Positions 8,006 through 15,907 are shown, counted from the first letter of the stretch. The stretch: DNA of 39,389 nucleotides from Comamonadaceae bacterium (GCA_947485165.1 CANKRG010000016.1:1-39389); one strand, 5' to 3'. Numbers and translations are program-made. The notes: generated from the letters alone by a model not told the origin.

Positions 8006-8989
8006 ATGAAATTTAGAGATATAGATTTGAGCGACAACGCGTTAAATTCTGAGCACGAACGGCTGGGGATTCCACCGCTCGAAAGATCGGTTGAGAAAAT
8101 CGCTTTGGCCGACTCGCAAAGTCGCGTTATTCGTGGTGCTGTGTGGCTGTCCTCTAGCATGCTTGCTTTACTCATTTGCTACCTGCTCATACAACTTTTT
8201 GGAAACGGCACTGCTGCTGCAAAAGCATTGGTTGGTGAAGCATTGGCAAGCGACATTTTTTGGAGTGCTGTTGCTGTTGGCTTGTTCGCTCAAATTGTTG
8301 ATGGCGCGTTGGGAATGGCCTATGGGGTAACTTCAACAACATTTTTAATGGCCAGCGGCGTCAGCCCAGCCATGGCATCTGCCAGCGTGCATGTTGCAGA
8401 AGTATTTACGACGGGTGTTTCAGGCATCTCCCACGCTAAGCTTGGCAACGTCAATAAAAAGCTTTTTCTTAAACTTTTGTTGCCGGGAATAACTGGGGCA
8501 GTAACGGGTGCTTATATCTTGACGAACATCGATGGAAAAGCCATCAAGCCGTATATTTCCGCCTACTTGGTTGTGATGGGTATCTACATCATTAGCAAAG
8601 TTTTTCGAAAAATTAAAGCGAACCGACAAGAGCCCAAACATGTTGCCAAATTAGCTTTGTTGGGTGGTTTTGTAGACACCATAGGCGGAGGCGGCTGGGG
8701 CCCAGTCGTTACATCGACCTTGGTAGGAACGGGTCAAGACCCAAGAACCACCATTGGATCGGTTAATTTCGCAGAGTTTTTCTTGACGTTTGGCAGTGCA
8801 ATCGCTTTCACCGCCTTGGTTGGTTTTGGCCCTTGGATGGTCGTTGCAGGGTTGGTGATAGGCGGTTTGTTTGCAGCGCCGTTTGCCGCTTATCTGTGCA
8901 GTAAACTACAAACCCGTACTTTGTTAATGCTGGTCGGTACGCTAATCACTGTGGTCAGTGCATTCAATTTGTATAAGTCGTTGGTGTAG
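8006..8989 (+). CDS. TSUP-family (TauE/SafE) membrane permease
   Basis: 327 residues with about eight hydrophobic segments in two repeated halves. The signature motifs are 'GMAYGVTSTTFLMASG' in the first half and 'GGFVDTIGGGGWGPVVTSTL' in the second, typical of the TauE/SafE sulfite/sulfonate exporter superfamily. A cytoplasmic N-terminal extension of about 45 charged residues precedes the first membrane helix (residues ~47-66), which is longer than in the usual ~260-residue members. TSUP proteins move sulfur compounds or organic anions across the inner membrane; the substrate is unknown. The gene has no operon partner: an AT-rich promoter region with an inverted repeat lies upstream and a bidirectional terminator downstream. 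Confidence 0.85.
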   Translation: MKFRDIDLSDNALNSEHERLGIPPLERSVEKIALADSQSRVIRGAVWLSSSMLALLICYLLIQLFGNGTAAAKALVGEALASDIFWSAVAVGLFAQIVDGALGMAYGVTSTTFLMASGVSPAMASASVHVAEVFTTGVSGISHAKLGNVNKKLFLKLLLPGITGAVTGAYILTNIDGKAIKPYISAYLVVMGIYIISKVFRKIKANRQEPKHVAKLALLGGFVDTIGGGGWGPVVTSTLVGTGQDPRTTIGSVNFAEFFLTFGSAIAFTALVGFGPWMVVAGLVIGGLFAAPFAAYLCSKLQTRTLLMLVGTLITVVSAFNLYKSLV

Positions 8990-9014
8990 TTTCTGATAAC
9001 TCACAAGCCGAGAA

Positions 9015-9050
9015 AAAAAGCCTGCATATACGAGGATATGCAGGCTTTTT
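9015..9050. terminator. Bidirectional terminator between the TSUP and SDR genes
   Basis: A perfect 15 bp stem, AAAAAGCCTGCATAT (9015-9029) and ATATGCAGGCTTTTT (9036-9050), with loop ACGAGG. A-tract on one side and T-tract on the other serve both convergent genes. Confidence 0.93.
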
Positions 9051-9066
9051 GCGAATCAAAATTGAA

Positions 9067-9825
9067 TTATTTCGGAGCCAGACGAATCGCGCCATCCAAG
9101 CGAATCACTTCGCCATTGAGCATGTCGTTCTCAAAAATATGCTTGGCTAGCTTGGCGTAGTCTTGTGGGGTGCCCAAACGTGATGGGAACGGTACGGCTG
9201 CAGCCAAGGCGTCTTGCACGTCTTGCGGCATGCCAAACATCATGGGGGTGCCGAAAATGCCGGGGGCGATGGTCATGTTGCGGATGCCGTTGCGGGCCAG
9301 GTCGCGGGCTATCGGCAAAGTCATGCCGACCACGCCGCCTTTGGACGCGCTGTAGGCGGCTTGACCGATTTGGCCGTCATACGCGGCAACAGAGGCGGTA
9401 GATATCATCACGCCGCGCTCACCGGTGGCTTCTGGCTCGTTTTTGCACATGGCGTCAGCGGCCAGGCGGATCATGTTGTAGCTGCCGATCAGGTTGATGG
9501 TGATGGTGCGCTTGAAGGTGTCAAAGTTGTGCGGGCCATTTTTGCCGACGGTTTTTTCACCAGTGGCGATGCCAGCGCAGTTGACCAAACCCATGAGTTT
9601 GCCTAAAGACACGGCTTTGGCGACCACGGCTTGGCCATCGGCCTCAGAAGTCACGTCGCACTTCACAAAAGCGCCACCGATTTCTTTGGCGATGGTCTCG
9701 CCTTTGTCGGCCTGCATGTCTGCAATCACAACCGTGCCGCCAGCGGCCGCCAGCAGACGCGCTGTCCCTTCACCCAAGCCTGATGCGCCGCCTGTGACGA
9801 TGAATATTTTGCCTTTGATGTCCAT
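9067..9825 (-). CDS. SDR dehydrogenase, type II 3-hydroxyacyl-CoA dehydrogenase-like
   Basis: A 252-residue classical short-chain dehydrogenase: cofactor loop '[10 protein letters not shown]' (residues ~12-21), 'NCAG' (~83), catalytic Ser in 'MISTASVAA' and 'YSASKGG'. Asp38 in 'VIADMQ' predicts NAD preference. The body ('[20 protein letters not shown]', '[20 protein letters not shown]') resembles HSD17B10/type II 3-hydroxyacyl-CoA dehydrogenases, which oxidise 3-hydroxyacyl-CoA in fatty-acid or branched-chain amino-acid breakdown; this substrate is inferred. A Shine-Dalgarno GAGGA precedes the ATG at 9823-9825. It has no operon partner. Confidence 0.88.
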   Translation of the reverse strand: MDIKGKIFIVTGGASGLGEGTARLLAAAGGTVVIADMQADKGETIAKEIGGAFVKCDVTSEADGQAVVAKAVSLGKLMGLVNCAGIATGEKTVGKNGPHNFDTFKRTITINLIGSYNMIRLAADAMCKNEPEATGERGVMISTASVAAYDGQIGQAAYSASKGGVVGMTLPIARDLARNGIRNMTIAPGIFGTPMMFGMPQDVQDALAAAVPFPSRLGTPQDYAKLAKHIFENDMLNGEVIRLDGAIRLAPK

Positions 9826-9957
9826 GGAGAAATCCTCTTGAGTTGAAAAATGGGGTTAACCGTTGACGTTCACGTCAAAGGAAACCCCAATTATGACCCA
9901 AGAGGATGCGCACCCGTTCTTCTGAAAGTAATTCCGTTCCCGCTGACCCTTCGATAC

Positions 9958-10008
9958 CTCAGGGCGAACGACTTCTCAGAGCGAACGGGTTCTCAGGGCG
10001 AACGGGTT
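9958..10008. repeat. Three tandem 17 bp units with REP-like core
   Basis: CTCAGGGCGAACGACTT, CTCAGAGCGAACGGGTT and CTCAGGGCGAACGGGTT follow each other at exact 17 bp period. The unit 'CTCAGGGCGAACGG' is one arm of the palindromic repeat seen inside uvrC; partial opposite arms ('CCGTTC') lie at 9914-9940. It sits after the Fe(III)-binding protein gene in the 211 bp before the SDR gene, where I see no gene. Confidence 0.75.
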
Positions 10009-10036
10009 TAGTCACGTCTGTGCAACGGTTTATAGC

Positions 10037-11101
10037 TTACTTATACCCAACACGGTCCAACATTTGCTGCACTTTGACCAAGTTTTTGCTGGCTGCAGCT
10101 AATGGAATCGTCTCGCTTTTGAACGAACCGCCGCTCATGGCTTTGAGTGCCGCGTTGTCGATTTTCACCCCTTTGACGGTCGGCCACTCGTTGTTGCCAT
10201 TGGCAAAGTGGTCTTGCGCGAAGGGGCTGGCGAGGTATTCCATGAACAAAATCGCGTTGTCGCGGTTTTTGGCGTATTTCGCCACGGCGCCGCCAGCGAT
10301 GTTCATGTGCGTGCCCCAAGAAGCTTGGTTCGGGAAGACCACGCCAACTTTTTCCATCATGGCTTTGTCTTCAGGGTTGGTGGAGCGCATCAAGCGGGCG
10401 AGGTAGTAGGTGTTTGTGATGGCAATCGCGCATTCGCCAGAGGCGACGCCTTTGATTTGATCGGTGTCGCCACCCTTGGGTGCGCGCGCCATGTTGTCGA
10501 CCATGCCTTTGAGGAAGGCTTCGGTTTTGGCCTCGCCCAGGTGTTCCATGACGGAGGAAAACAAGCTCATGTTGTACGGGTGCGAGCCGGAACGGGTGCA
10601 GAGTTTGCCCTTGTTTTTAGCGTCGGCGAGCTCTTCGTAGGTGTCAACATCGTCTCTTTTGACTTTGACTTTGTCGTAAACGATGACGCGGGCGCGGGTG
10701 GAGAAACCTGTCCAGGTGACACCCTCTTTGGTCGCGGCAGCACGCAGATTGGCGGGAATGCCGTCGTCCAGCAGCTTAGATTTGAAGGGTTGGAACAGGC
10801 CTTCTTCGTCGGCTTTGGTCAGACGGGCTGCGTCTACCAGTAAGATCAAATCAGCGGGAGAGGCTGCGCCTTCAGCTTTCAGGCGGGTCAAAATGCCAGC
10901 ATCGTCGGAATCCACGCGGTTGATTTTGATATAGGTTGTCTTTGTAAAGGTGCTGTACAGCGCCTCGTCGGTTGCGTAATGGCGTGCAGAATACAGGTTG
11001 AGCACTTTCTCTGTGCTTTGGGCTTGGGCGGTGTTGCTTAACAACAATGCGCCGCAGGCAGCAGCGAGGCAAGTCAAAGTAGTTACTGAACGCTTGAACA
11101 T
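10037..11101 (-). CDS. Periplasmic Fe(III)-binding protein of an ABC transporter
   Basis: 354 residues with a Sec signal peptide (MFKRSVTT, hydrophobic core, cleavage after 'NTAQA'). The mature protein starts 'QSTEKVLNLYSARHY', the usual opening of FbpA/FutA/SfuA ferric-binding proteins, and includes 'TWTGFSTRARVIVYD', 'GSHPYNMSLFSS' and 'ITNTYYLARL', whose paired Tyr are expected iron ligands. It captures Fe3+ in the periplasm for an inner-membrane permease and ATPase. No permease or ATPase gene lies next to it, so it is an orphan binding protein here. A Fur-like box about 72 bp upstream of the start supports repression by iron. A tandem 17 bp repeat follows the gene. Confidence 0.92.
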   Translation of the reverse strand: MFKRSVTTLTCLAAACGALLLSNTAQAQSTEKVLNLYSARHYATDEALYSTFTKTTYIKINRVDSDDAGILTRLKAEGAASPADLILLVDAARLTKADEEGLFQPFKSKLLDDGIPANLRAAATKEGVTWTGFSTRARVIVYDKVKVKRDDVDTYEELADAKNKGKLCTRSGSHPYNMSLFSSVMEHLGEAKTEAFLKGMVDNMARAPKGGDTDQIKGVASGECAIAITNTYYLARLMRSTNPEDKAMMEKVGVVFPNQASWGTHMNIAGGAVAKYAKNRDNAILFMEYLASPFAQDHFANGNNEWPTVKGVKIDNAALKAMSGGSFKSETIPLAAASKNLVKVQQMLDRVGYK

Positions 11102-11172
11102 GGTGAGTCCTTAAAAGAGTAATTGAAAAGTAAGAAGAAAAATCAGCAGAAAAAATAGAAAGAAAGTTTATT

Positions 11173-11191
11173 GCAAATGCGAATCATTCTT
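11173..11191. promoter_or_regulatory. Fur-like box between the Fe(III)-binding protein and patatin genes
   Basis: GCAAATGCGAATCATTCTT matches the 19 bp Fur consensus at about 13 positions, with an intact AATCATT core. It is positioned to control the minus-strand iron gene and overlaps the likely start region of the divergent patatin gene. Confidence 0.6.
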
Positions 11192-12139
11192 AATTATAAC
11201 GTGACAGCGATCGATAGGTTGACAGTAGCACCTAAAAACACAAGTTTTGTAGGTGTAAAACTTCTTTTGGTGTCGCTTTTGGGTGTTTATTTGGTCGGTT
11301 GTACCACCGTGCCACCCGTGCCTACAACGTCGATTACACCCCCTGTCATCAGCAAACGGCTACCCAAAATCGGCCTCGCCTTGGGTGGTGGCGCGGCGCG
11401 TGGCTTCGCGCATATCGGGGTGATTCAGGTGCTGGAAGAGGCCGGCATCAAGCCCGATTTGGTGGTCGGCACATCGGCTGGCAGTCTGGTTGCCGCCATT
11501 TATGCCAGTGGCAAAACGGGGGCACAGCTGCAAATCGTGGCTGAAACCATGGAAGAAGCGGCCTTGACGGACTGGATCTTGCCCTTCGTCAGCCGTGGCA
11601 TGCTGCGCGGCGAGGCGTTGGCGCGGTATGTCAGCAGCCAAGTCGGCGGCAAAACCATAGAGTCCTTCGCCATGCCGCTGGGCATCGTCGCGACAGATTT
11701 GCACAGCGGCCAAGGTGTGTTGTTCATACGGGGCGACACCGCCACCGCCGTGCGCGCCTCCAGCGCCGTGCCCGCTGTGTTTCAGCCCGTCAAAATTGGC
11801 ACACGTGAATATGTGGATGGCGGTTTGGTGTCGCCCGTCCCCGTGCGTTATGCGCGGCAAATGGGTGCTGAGGTGGTGATAGCAGTCGATATCTCCGCCA
11901 CACCAGAGAGCAACCCCGCGCTGGGAACGATGGATATTCTGCTGCAAACCTTCGCCATCATGAGCCGATCAATCAACACGTTCGAGCTGAGAGAAGCCGA
12001 TGTCGCCGTGCGGCCCGCGCTGGCGGGGGTGTCGAGTGCAGATTTTGCGTCCAAGCGGCGCTCGATTGAAGCGGGCAGGGCGGCGATGTTGGCGGCGCTG
12101 CCGCAACTGCGGACGGCTATTGCGGTGAAGAGTCAGTAG
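11177..12139 (+). CDS. Patatin-like phospholipase, lipoprotein
   Basis: A patatin/RssA-type serine hydrolase: oxyanion loop 'LALGGGAARGFAHIG', nucleophile motif 'GTSAGSLVAA' (G-x-S-x-G) and catalytic 'YVDGGLVSPVP' (D-G-G). The Ser/Asp dyad is intact, so lipid acyl-hydrolase activity is expected. Before the domain comes a hydrophobic stretch with lipobox 'LVGC', suggesting a lipid-anchored periplasmic protein. The start is uncertain: ATG 11177 is given, but TTG 11171, GTG 11201 and TTG 11219 are in frame, and TTG 11219 would give a typical short lipoprotein signal. If the early start is right, the Fur-like box is inside the coding region. Divergent from the iron-binding protein gene. Confidence 0.85.
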   Translation: MRIILNYNVTAIDRLTVAPKNTSFVGVKLLLVSLLGVYLVGCTTVPPVPTTSITPPVISKRLPKIGLALGGGAARGFAHIGVIQVLEEAGIKPDLVVGTSAGSLVAAIYASGKTGAQLQIVAETMEEAALTDWILPFVSRGMLRGEALARYVSSQVGGKTIESFAMPLGIVATDLHSGQGVLFIRGDTATAVRASSAVPAVFQPVKIGTREYVDGGLVSPVPVRYARQMGAEVVIAVDISATPESNPALGTMDILLQTFAIMSRSINTFELREADVAVRPALAGVSSADFASKRRSIEAGRAAMLAALPQLRTAIAVKSQ

Positions 12140-12196
12140 AGTTTCATCTTTAAATTTGCCATCAAAATAACAGTGAATTTAGGTAAAACAAACAAA

Positions 12197-12241
12197 CACT
12201 AGCAATTGTATTTGTTGCCTAAATAGCTATTAAATGTATAG
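12197..12241. repeat. 45 bp dispersed repeat (orientation B) after the patatin gene
   Basis: CACTAGCAATTGTATTTGTT...TATTAAATGTATAG, between the convergent ends of the patatin and phasin genes. Confidence 0.8.
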
Positions 12242-12256
12242 CAAAAAGACGTAAAA

Positions 12257-12284
12257 AAAGCCACACAGTTACCTGAGTGGCTTT
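12257..12284 (-). terminator. Rho-independent terminator of the phasin gene
   Basis: On the minus strand AAAGCCACTCAG-GTAA-CTGTGTGGCTTT (one mismatch) is followed by a T-run (complement of 12253-12259). Confidence 0.85.
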
Positions 12285-12292
12285 ATGCTGCT

Positions 12293-12318
12293 TGGTTCAA
12301 ACCCTGAGGTTTGAACCA
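12293..12318. other. Perfect 11 bp hairpin in the phasin 3' untranslated region
   Basis: TGGTTCAAACC (12293-12303), loop CTGA, GGTTTGAACCA (12308-12318). It lies 13 bp after the phasin stop codon and 9 bp before the terminator hairpin, without its own T-tract. It could protect the mRNA 3' end. Confidence 0.7.
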
Positions 12319-12331
12319 GACAAAACGTTAA

Positions 12332-12880
12332 TTAACGCTTTTTAGTGGCAGTAGCTGATGCAGTTGCCTTCATCGCTGTTTCTGAAGCAGCTGCGAAGTT
12401 TTTCTCAGCCATTTCAGTTGCTTGCTTGACAGACTTTTGCACTGATTCAAATGCGTTGTTTGCAGCTGTAACAGCGCTTTTCATCATGGTTACAGCAGAC
12501 TCAGAGCCAGCTGGTGCGTTTTTAGAAGCTGTTTCAACCAAACCCATCAATTTTTTCTGTGCTTCAGCAGATTGCTCTTCAACGTTCTTTGTGAATTCTG
12601 CGCCAGCGCTGGTAGCGATGTCATACAGGTGACGGCTGTAAGCCGCTGATTTTTCAGCCATAGGCTGGATCAAACCGGCTTGCAAAGCCAAAAATTCTTG
12701 TGCGTCTTTCACGCTCATAGAGGCTTTCGCGTGCTCTGAAGTCTCAGCCAAAGCGGCTTTGGCAGCGGTCACGTTCAACTCAAGCATTTTTTCAACGCCA
12801 GCGAAGGCTTTGGTGGTCAGGCCAAACAAGGTGTCGAGGTTGGCTTTGTTTGAGGCTACGATTTGTTCTACGGTCAACAT
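12332..12880 (-). CDS. phaP: Phasin family protein
   Basis: A 182-residue, nearly all-helical, Ala/Lys/Glu-rich protein of the phasin_2 type: '[20 protein letters not shown]' at the N-terminus, then '[21 protein letters not shown]' preceded by 'KDAQ', and a repetitive Ala/Thr/Lys tail. Phasins coat polyhydroxyalkanoate granules and control their number and surface. ATG 12880 is preferred over an upstream TTG (12892) because GGAAA stands 6-7 nt before it. The gene is monocistronic, ends in two hairpins, and has two PhaR-like operator repeats about 110-185 bp upstream. No PHA synthase or depolymerase gene is in the window. Confidence 0.9.
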   Translation of the reverse strand: MLTVEQIVASNKANLDTLFGLTTKAFAGVEKMLELNVTAAKAALAETSEHAKASMSVKDAQEFLALQAGLIQPMAEKSAAYSRHLYDIATSAGAEFTKNVEEQSAEAQKKLMGLVETASKNAPAGSESAVTMMKSAVTAANNAFESVQKSVKQATEMAEKNFAAASETAMKATASATATKKR

Positions 12881-12987
12881 GGTAATTTCCAATCTATAAA
12901 AATTTAAAAACTATAAATAAAGCATGTGAAGTGAATAATGATCTTCGCCTTCTATCGCTTTTACTCTAAGAACTGCTCTGAAACTTT

Positions 12988-13064
12988 TTATGTTGCAGTG
13001 CAGCATGGTTTGAATTATAGGATTATTACTAGGCTTTGCAAGTGTTTTATGTTGCACTGCAGCA
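12988..13064 (-). promoter_or_regulatory. Two PhaR-like operator repeats upstream of phaP
   Basis: TTTTATGTTGCAGTGCAGCA (12988-13007) and TTTTATGTTGCACTGCAGCA (13045-13064) match at 19 of 20 bases, 57 bp apart, same direction. Each holds a near-palindrome ATGTTGCA-S-TGCAGCA. PhaR repressors of PHA metabolism bind TGC-rich sites of this kind. The AT-rich stretch between the two probably contains the phaP core promoter. Confidence 0.65.
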
Positions 13065-13132
13065 AATTAGAGGTGAGTTTCTAAAAACCTTGATCTGCAT
13101 CCAACAACACACTCCTGACACAATCTCGCCTT

Positions 13133-14101
13133 ATGAATAGTTCAATGGATCTGTCAATGGATGTTTATTACACAGCTCAATTCGTTTTGCCTCTGCCAGA
13201 AGGCCACCGCTTCCCGATGGCCAAGTACCACATGCTACGGGACCGGTTGGTCGCTGAATACCAAGGCATAGAGCTAAAAACAGCTTTTCCCGCCAGTGAC
13301 GGCATGTTGGCGCTGGCGCACACGCCTGAATACATCCGTGAGCTGACCAGTGGCAGCATTGCCGCACCGGCGATGCGCGAGATTGGCTTCCCGTGGAGTG
13401 AAGCCATGGTGGCGCGGGCGCGCTTGTCCGTGGGGGCAACGATTGATGCTTGCCGTTCGGCGTTTAAAAACGGCTTGGCTGCGAATATTGCTGGCGGTAC
13501 GCACCACTCGTATGCGTACAAAGGCAGTGGGTTTTGTGTGTTCAACGACTCAGCAGTGGCTGCGCGTCTGATGCAGGCAGAGTGGAGTCGTGACAAGGCG
13601 AACCTGCATAAACCGCTGCATGTGGCGGTGATTGACTTGGATGTGCACCAAGGCAACGGCACGGCCAGCATCTTCCAAAACGACGACAGTGTGTTTACCT
13701 TGTCCCTGCACGGCGCAAAGAACTTCCCCTTCCGCAAAGAAGCCAGTGATTTAGACATTGAGCTGCCCGACGGTTGCCAAGATGATGACTATTTGCATGC
13801 GCTGGACCAAGCGCTGGACGAGTTGGAGCGCCGGTTCAAACCTGGTTTGATCATCTATTTAGCTGGCGCTGACCCGCACGAAGGCGACAGGCTGGGGCGG
13901 CTCAAGCTCACTTATGATGGTATGGAGGCGCGGGACAGGAGGGTGTTTGACTGGGCGTGGCAACGCCGCATGCCATTAGCATTCAGCATGGCTGGCGGTT
14001 ATGGCAATGACATTGATGACACCGTGCAGGTGCAAATGAACACCTACCGTGTCGCCTTAGCGTACGCTGCCAAGTGGCAAAGCTGGCAGAATAAAGCTTG
14101 A
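13133..14101 (+). CDS. Histone deacetylase / AcuC-family deacetylase
   Basis: 322 residues with the arginase-deacetylase fold. Catalytic and zinc-binding signatures are present: 'AGGTHHSYAYKGSGFCVFND' (the His pair), 'VAVIDLDVHQGNGTA' (zinc Asp/His) and 'AGADPHEGDRLGRLKLT' (second zinc Asp). Bacterial members remove acetyl groups from proteins (AcuC-like), polyamines or other small amides; the substrate is not readable. The start may be ATG 13133, 13145 or 13157; homologous sequence begins at 'MDVYYTAQFVLP', which favours the latest. It is first of three closely spaced genes with a thioesterase (29 bp later) and a nitroreductase. It is divergent from phaP, with the PhaR-like sites between them. 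Confidence 0.9.
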   Translation: MNSSMDLSMDVYYTAQFVLPLPEGHRFPMAKYHMLRDRLVAEYQGIELKTAFPASDGMLALAHTPEYIRELTSGSIAAPAMREIGFPWSEAMVARARLSVGATIDACRSAFKNGLAANIAGGTHHSYAYKGSGFCVFNDSAVAARLMQAEWSRDKANLHKPLHVAVIDLDVHQGNGTASIFQNDDSVFTLSLHGAKNFPFRKEASDLDIELPDGCQDDDYLHALDQALDELERRFKPGLIIYLAGADPHEGDRLGRLKLTYDGMEARDRRVFDWAWQRRMPLAFSMAGGYGNDIDDTVQVQMNTYRVALAYAAKWQSWQNKA

Positions 14102-14130
14102 TGCAAGCACCCAGATAGACAATCACAACC

Positions 14131-14610
14131 ATGTTAAGCACGCCTTCAACGTCATCTACACCTTCACGCCCCGTCCCCGAACCGCGTAACGCTTACCACT
14201 TGTTTAGACGCATAGATACCCGCTGGGCAGACAACGACGCCTATGGACACGTCAACAACGTTGTGTACTACGCTTGGTTTGATACGGCGGTGAACGCGTA
14301 TTTGATCGAGCAGGGTGCTTTGGATATTCACGATGGCGCAACGATTGGCTTGGTCGTGGAAACGCATTGCAATTACTTTTCACCTGTGGTGTTCCCTGAG
14401 CAGGTAGAGCTTGGCATTCGCATTGCGAGTATGGGCAGTTCCAGCGTGCGCTATGAGCTGGGTGTTTTTACCGCCAATGCGCAAGGCGCTTTTGAGATCT
14501 GCGCTGCCAAAGGTCACTTTATTCACGTCTATGTCGATCAACACACGCGCCGCCCGGTGCCACTGCCCTTAAACTTGAAATCTGTTCTGGAGAAAATACG
14601 CAATGACTGA
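14131..14610 (+). CDS. Acyl-CoA thioesterase, hotdog (4HBT) fold
   Basis: 159 residues with the 4-hydroxybenzoyl-CoA thioesterase/YbgC signature: '[23 protein letters not shown]' with the catalytic Asp in '[10 protein letters not shown]', then '[21 protein letters not shown]' in the usual distance. A Ser/Thr/Pro-rich stretch of about 20 residues precedes the domain. It hydrolyses acyl-CoA to free acid and CoA in the cytoplasm; chain length is unknown. Its last codons overlap the start of the next gene by 8 bp, indicating translational coupling. Confidence 0.9.
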   Translation: MLSTPSTSSTPSRPVPEPRNAYHLFRRIDTRWADNDAYGHVNNVVYYAWFDTAVNAYLIEQGALDIHDGATIGLVVETHCNYFSPVVFPEQVELGIRIASMGSSSVRYELGVFTANAQGAFEICAAKGHFIHVYVDQHTRRPVPLPLNLKSVLEKIRND

Positions 14611-15322
14611 AGCTTTGAAAATGAGTATGAATTTAAACGCGATCGATGCCGCCATCACCAGCCGCATGTCGGCGCGTGCGTTTACCCAGCAAGCTGTGCC
14701 GCGTGCCTTGCTGGAGCAGATTTTAGAAGTCTCCAGCCGTGCCCCATCTGGCACCAACACGCAGCCGTGGAAAGTCTATGCGCTGCAAGGCGCGAGCCGC
14801 GACAGCTTGGTTGAAAAAGTTTGCGCTGCACATGACGCGATTCGCGCCAACCCCGCCTTGGCCGCAGACTACCAAGAGTCCTACGACTATTACCCTGAAA
14901 AATGGGTCAGCCCTTTTATCGACCGCCGCCGTGAGAATGGTTGGAGTTTGTATGGCCTGCTGGATATTGGCAAAGGGGACAAAGACAAAATGCATGCGCA
15001 GCACCAGCGTAACTTCAAATTTTTTGATGCGCCAGTGGGGCTGATGTTCACCATCAACCGCGTCATGGGGCGCGGTAGCTTGGTGGATGCGGGCATGCTG
15101 TTGCAAAACATCATGGTGTCAGCGCGTGGCCACGGCTTGCACACTTGCCCACAGGCAGCTTGGAACGGTTTTGCCAACATCATCATGCCGCATATTGGTG
15201 CGGGTGAGGATGAGTTGCTGGTTTGTGGCATGGCTTTGGGTTATGCAGACCCTAACGACAAGGTCAACAGCTTCAACACCCCGCGCGTGCCAGCTGCAGA
15301 ATTTACGACTTGGTTGGACTAG
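14603..15322 (+). CDS. Nitroreductase family FMN oxidoreductase (PnbA-like)
   Basis: 239 residues of the NfsB/PnbA nitroreductase type: '[20 protein letters not shown]' with the FMN-phosphate-binding Arg-Ser-x-Arg-like start, '[18 protein letters not shown]' (FMN loop), '[19 protein letters not shown]' (dimer helix) and '[15 protein letters not shown]' at the C-terminus. These dimeric flavoproteins use NAD(P)H to reduce nitroaromatics or quinones. ATG 14603 lies inside the end of the thioesterase gene (8 bp overlap). The stop overlaps by 4 bp the stop region of the minus-strand small gene that ends the aldehyde oxidoreductase operon. Confidence 0.9.
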   Translation: MTEALKMSMNLNAIDAAITSRMSARAFTQQAVPRALLEQILEVSSRAPSGTNTQPWKVYALQGASRDSLVEKVCAAHDAIRANPALAADYQESYDYYPEKWVSPFIDRRRENGWSLYGLLDIGKGDKDKMHAQHQRNFKFFDAPVGLMFTINRVMGRGSLVDAGMLLQNIMVSARGHGLHTCPQAAWNGFANIIMPHIGAGEDELLVCGMALGYADPNDKVNSFNTPRVPAAEFTTWLD

Positions 15323-15618
15323 CCACCACCGCGGTGCATGTACAGATCGAAGCGCTTCATGAAAGTGAAGCGTTCTTCGTCCGTTAAACCCGCAAAACGA
15401 AAACTAACCAGCAACCTGGGCATGCTCACCAGGCCAATGTTGCGTGGCTCGCCGATTTGCCATTTCAAGCCCAGCGCGCCATCGCCAATACGCACGCCGG
15501 CAGAGTTGACTTGAAGTTTCCAGTGGTTGTCGCCCACTGCGGCGGGAAGCAGACGTAGCCAATCTGCTTCGGTGCAACCCATTTCACGGTCAAATTTTTC
15601 TTCGTAAAACGCTTGCAT
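15319..15618 (-). CDS. Conserved small protein, fifth gene of the aldehyde oxidoreductase operon
   Basis: A 99-residue soluble protein that I cannot assign to a named family. It opens 'MQAFYEEKFDREMGCTEADW', has a middle of alternating hydrophobic strands ('WKLQVNSAGVRIGDGALGLKWQIG') and ends with 'RFAGLTDEERFTFMKRFDLY' followed by MHRGGG. No signal peptide, membrane helix or Cys pair. It lies 9 bp after the MoaD-like gene as the last gene of the aorA-aorB-aorC-moaD operon, so a role in maturing or assembling the tungsten enzyme is inferred. The C-terminal Gly-Gly-Gly resembles the tail of sulfur carriers, but there is no ubiquitin-like sequence signal. It overlaps the end of the convergent nitroreductase gene by 4 bp. 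Confidence 0.75.
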   Translation of the reverse strand: MQAFYEEKFDREMGCTEADWLRLLPAAVGDNHWKLQVNSAGVRIGDGALGLKWQIGEPRNIGLVSMPRLLVSFRFAGLTDEERFTFMKRFDLYMHRGGG

Positions 15619-15627
15619 GTTACTGGC

Positions 15628-15882
15628 CTATCCGCCAGCGATTGGAGGCCAAATGGCTAAGACATCGCCATCTACTAGTGTATGTGCAGCCCGTTGTTCG
15701 GGGTAAATATAAACACCGTTGACCAGTACCAAATGCACCCATTTAGGCGGCAAATGGTGCTGCTCAATGATATTGTCAATGGTTGTACCCATCGCAACAT
15801 CCAACGCCACAATGTTGGTGTATTTTGATTCGGCGGGTAGATAGTCAGTGAGCGAGGCAAATAACTTGAGCGTGATGTTCAT
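15628..15882 (-). CDS. MoaD/ThiS-like sulfur carrier of the aor operon
   Basis: 84 residues with a ubiquitin-like beta-grasp pattern: 'MNITLKLFASLTDYLP', 'LVLVNGVYI' and the terminal 'DGDVLAIWPPIAGG', whose Gly-Gly is the site adenylated and thiocarboxylated in MoaD-type proteins. MoaD donates sulfur to make molybdopterin, which binds tungsten or molybdenum. ATG 15882 is preferred over an upstream TTG at 15900 because homology begins there. It lies 25 bp after aorC and 9 bp before the last gene. A dedicated MoaD copy in AOR operons probably supports the bis-pterin tungsten cofactor; this is inference from context. Confidence 0.88.
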   Translation of the reverse strand: MNITLKLFASLTDYLPAESKYTNIVALDVAMGTTIDNIIEQHHLPPKWVHLVLVNGVYIYPEQRAAHTLVDGDVLAIWPPIAGG

Positions 15883-15907
15883 TGCTACCCATTTTACCAA
15901 TCACAGC

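Noticed and set aside
9950-10036. Terminator for the iron-binding protein gene in the tandem repeat region
   Set aside because: The repeats are direct, the possible stems are imperfect and no T-run follows on the minus strand.
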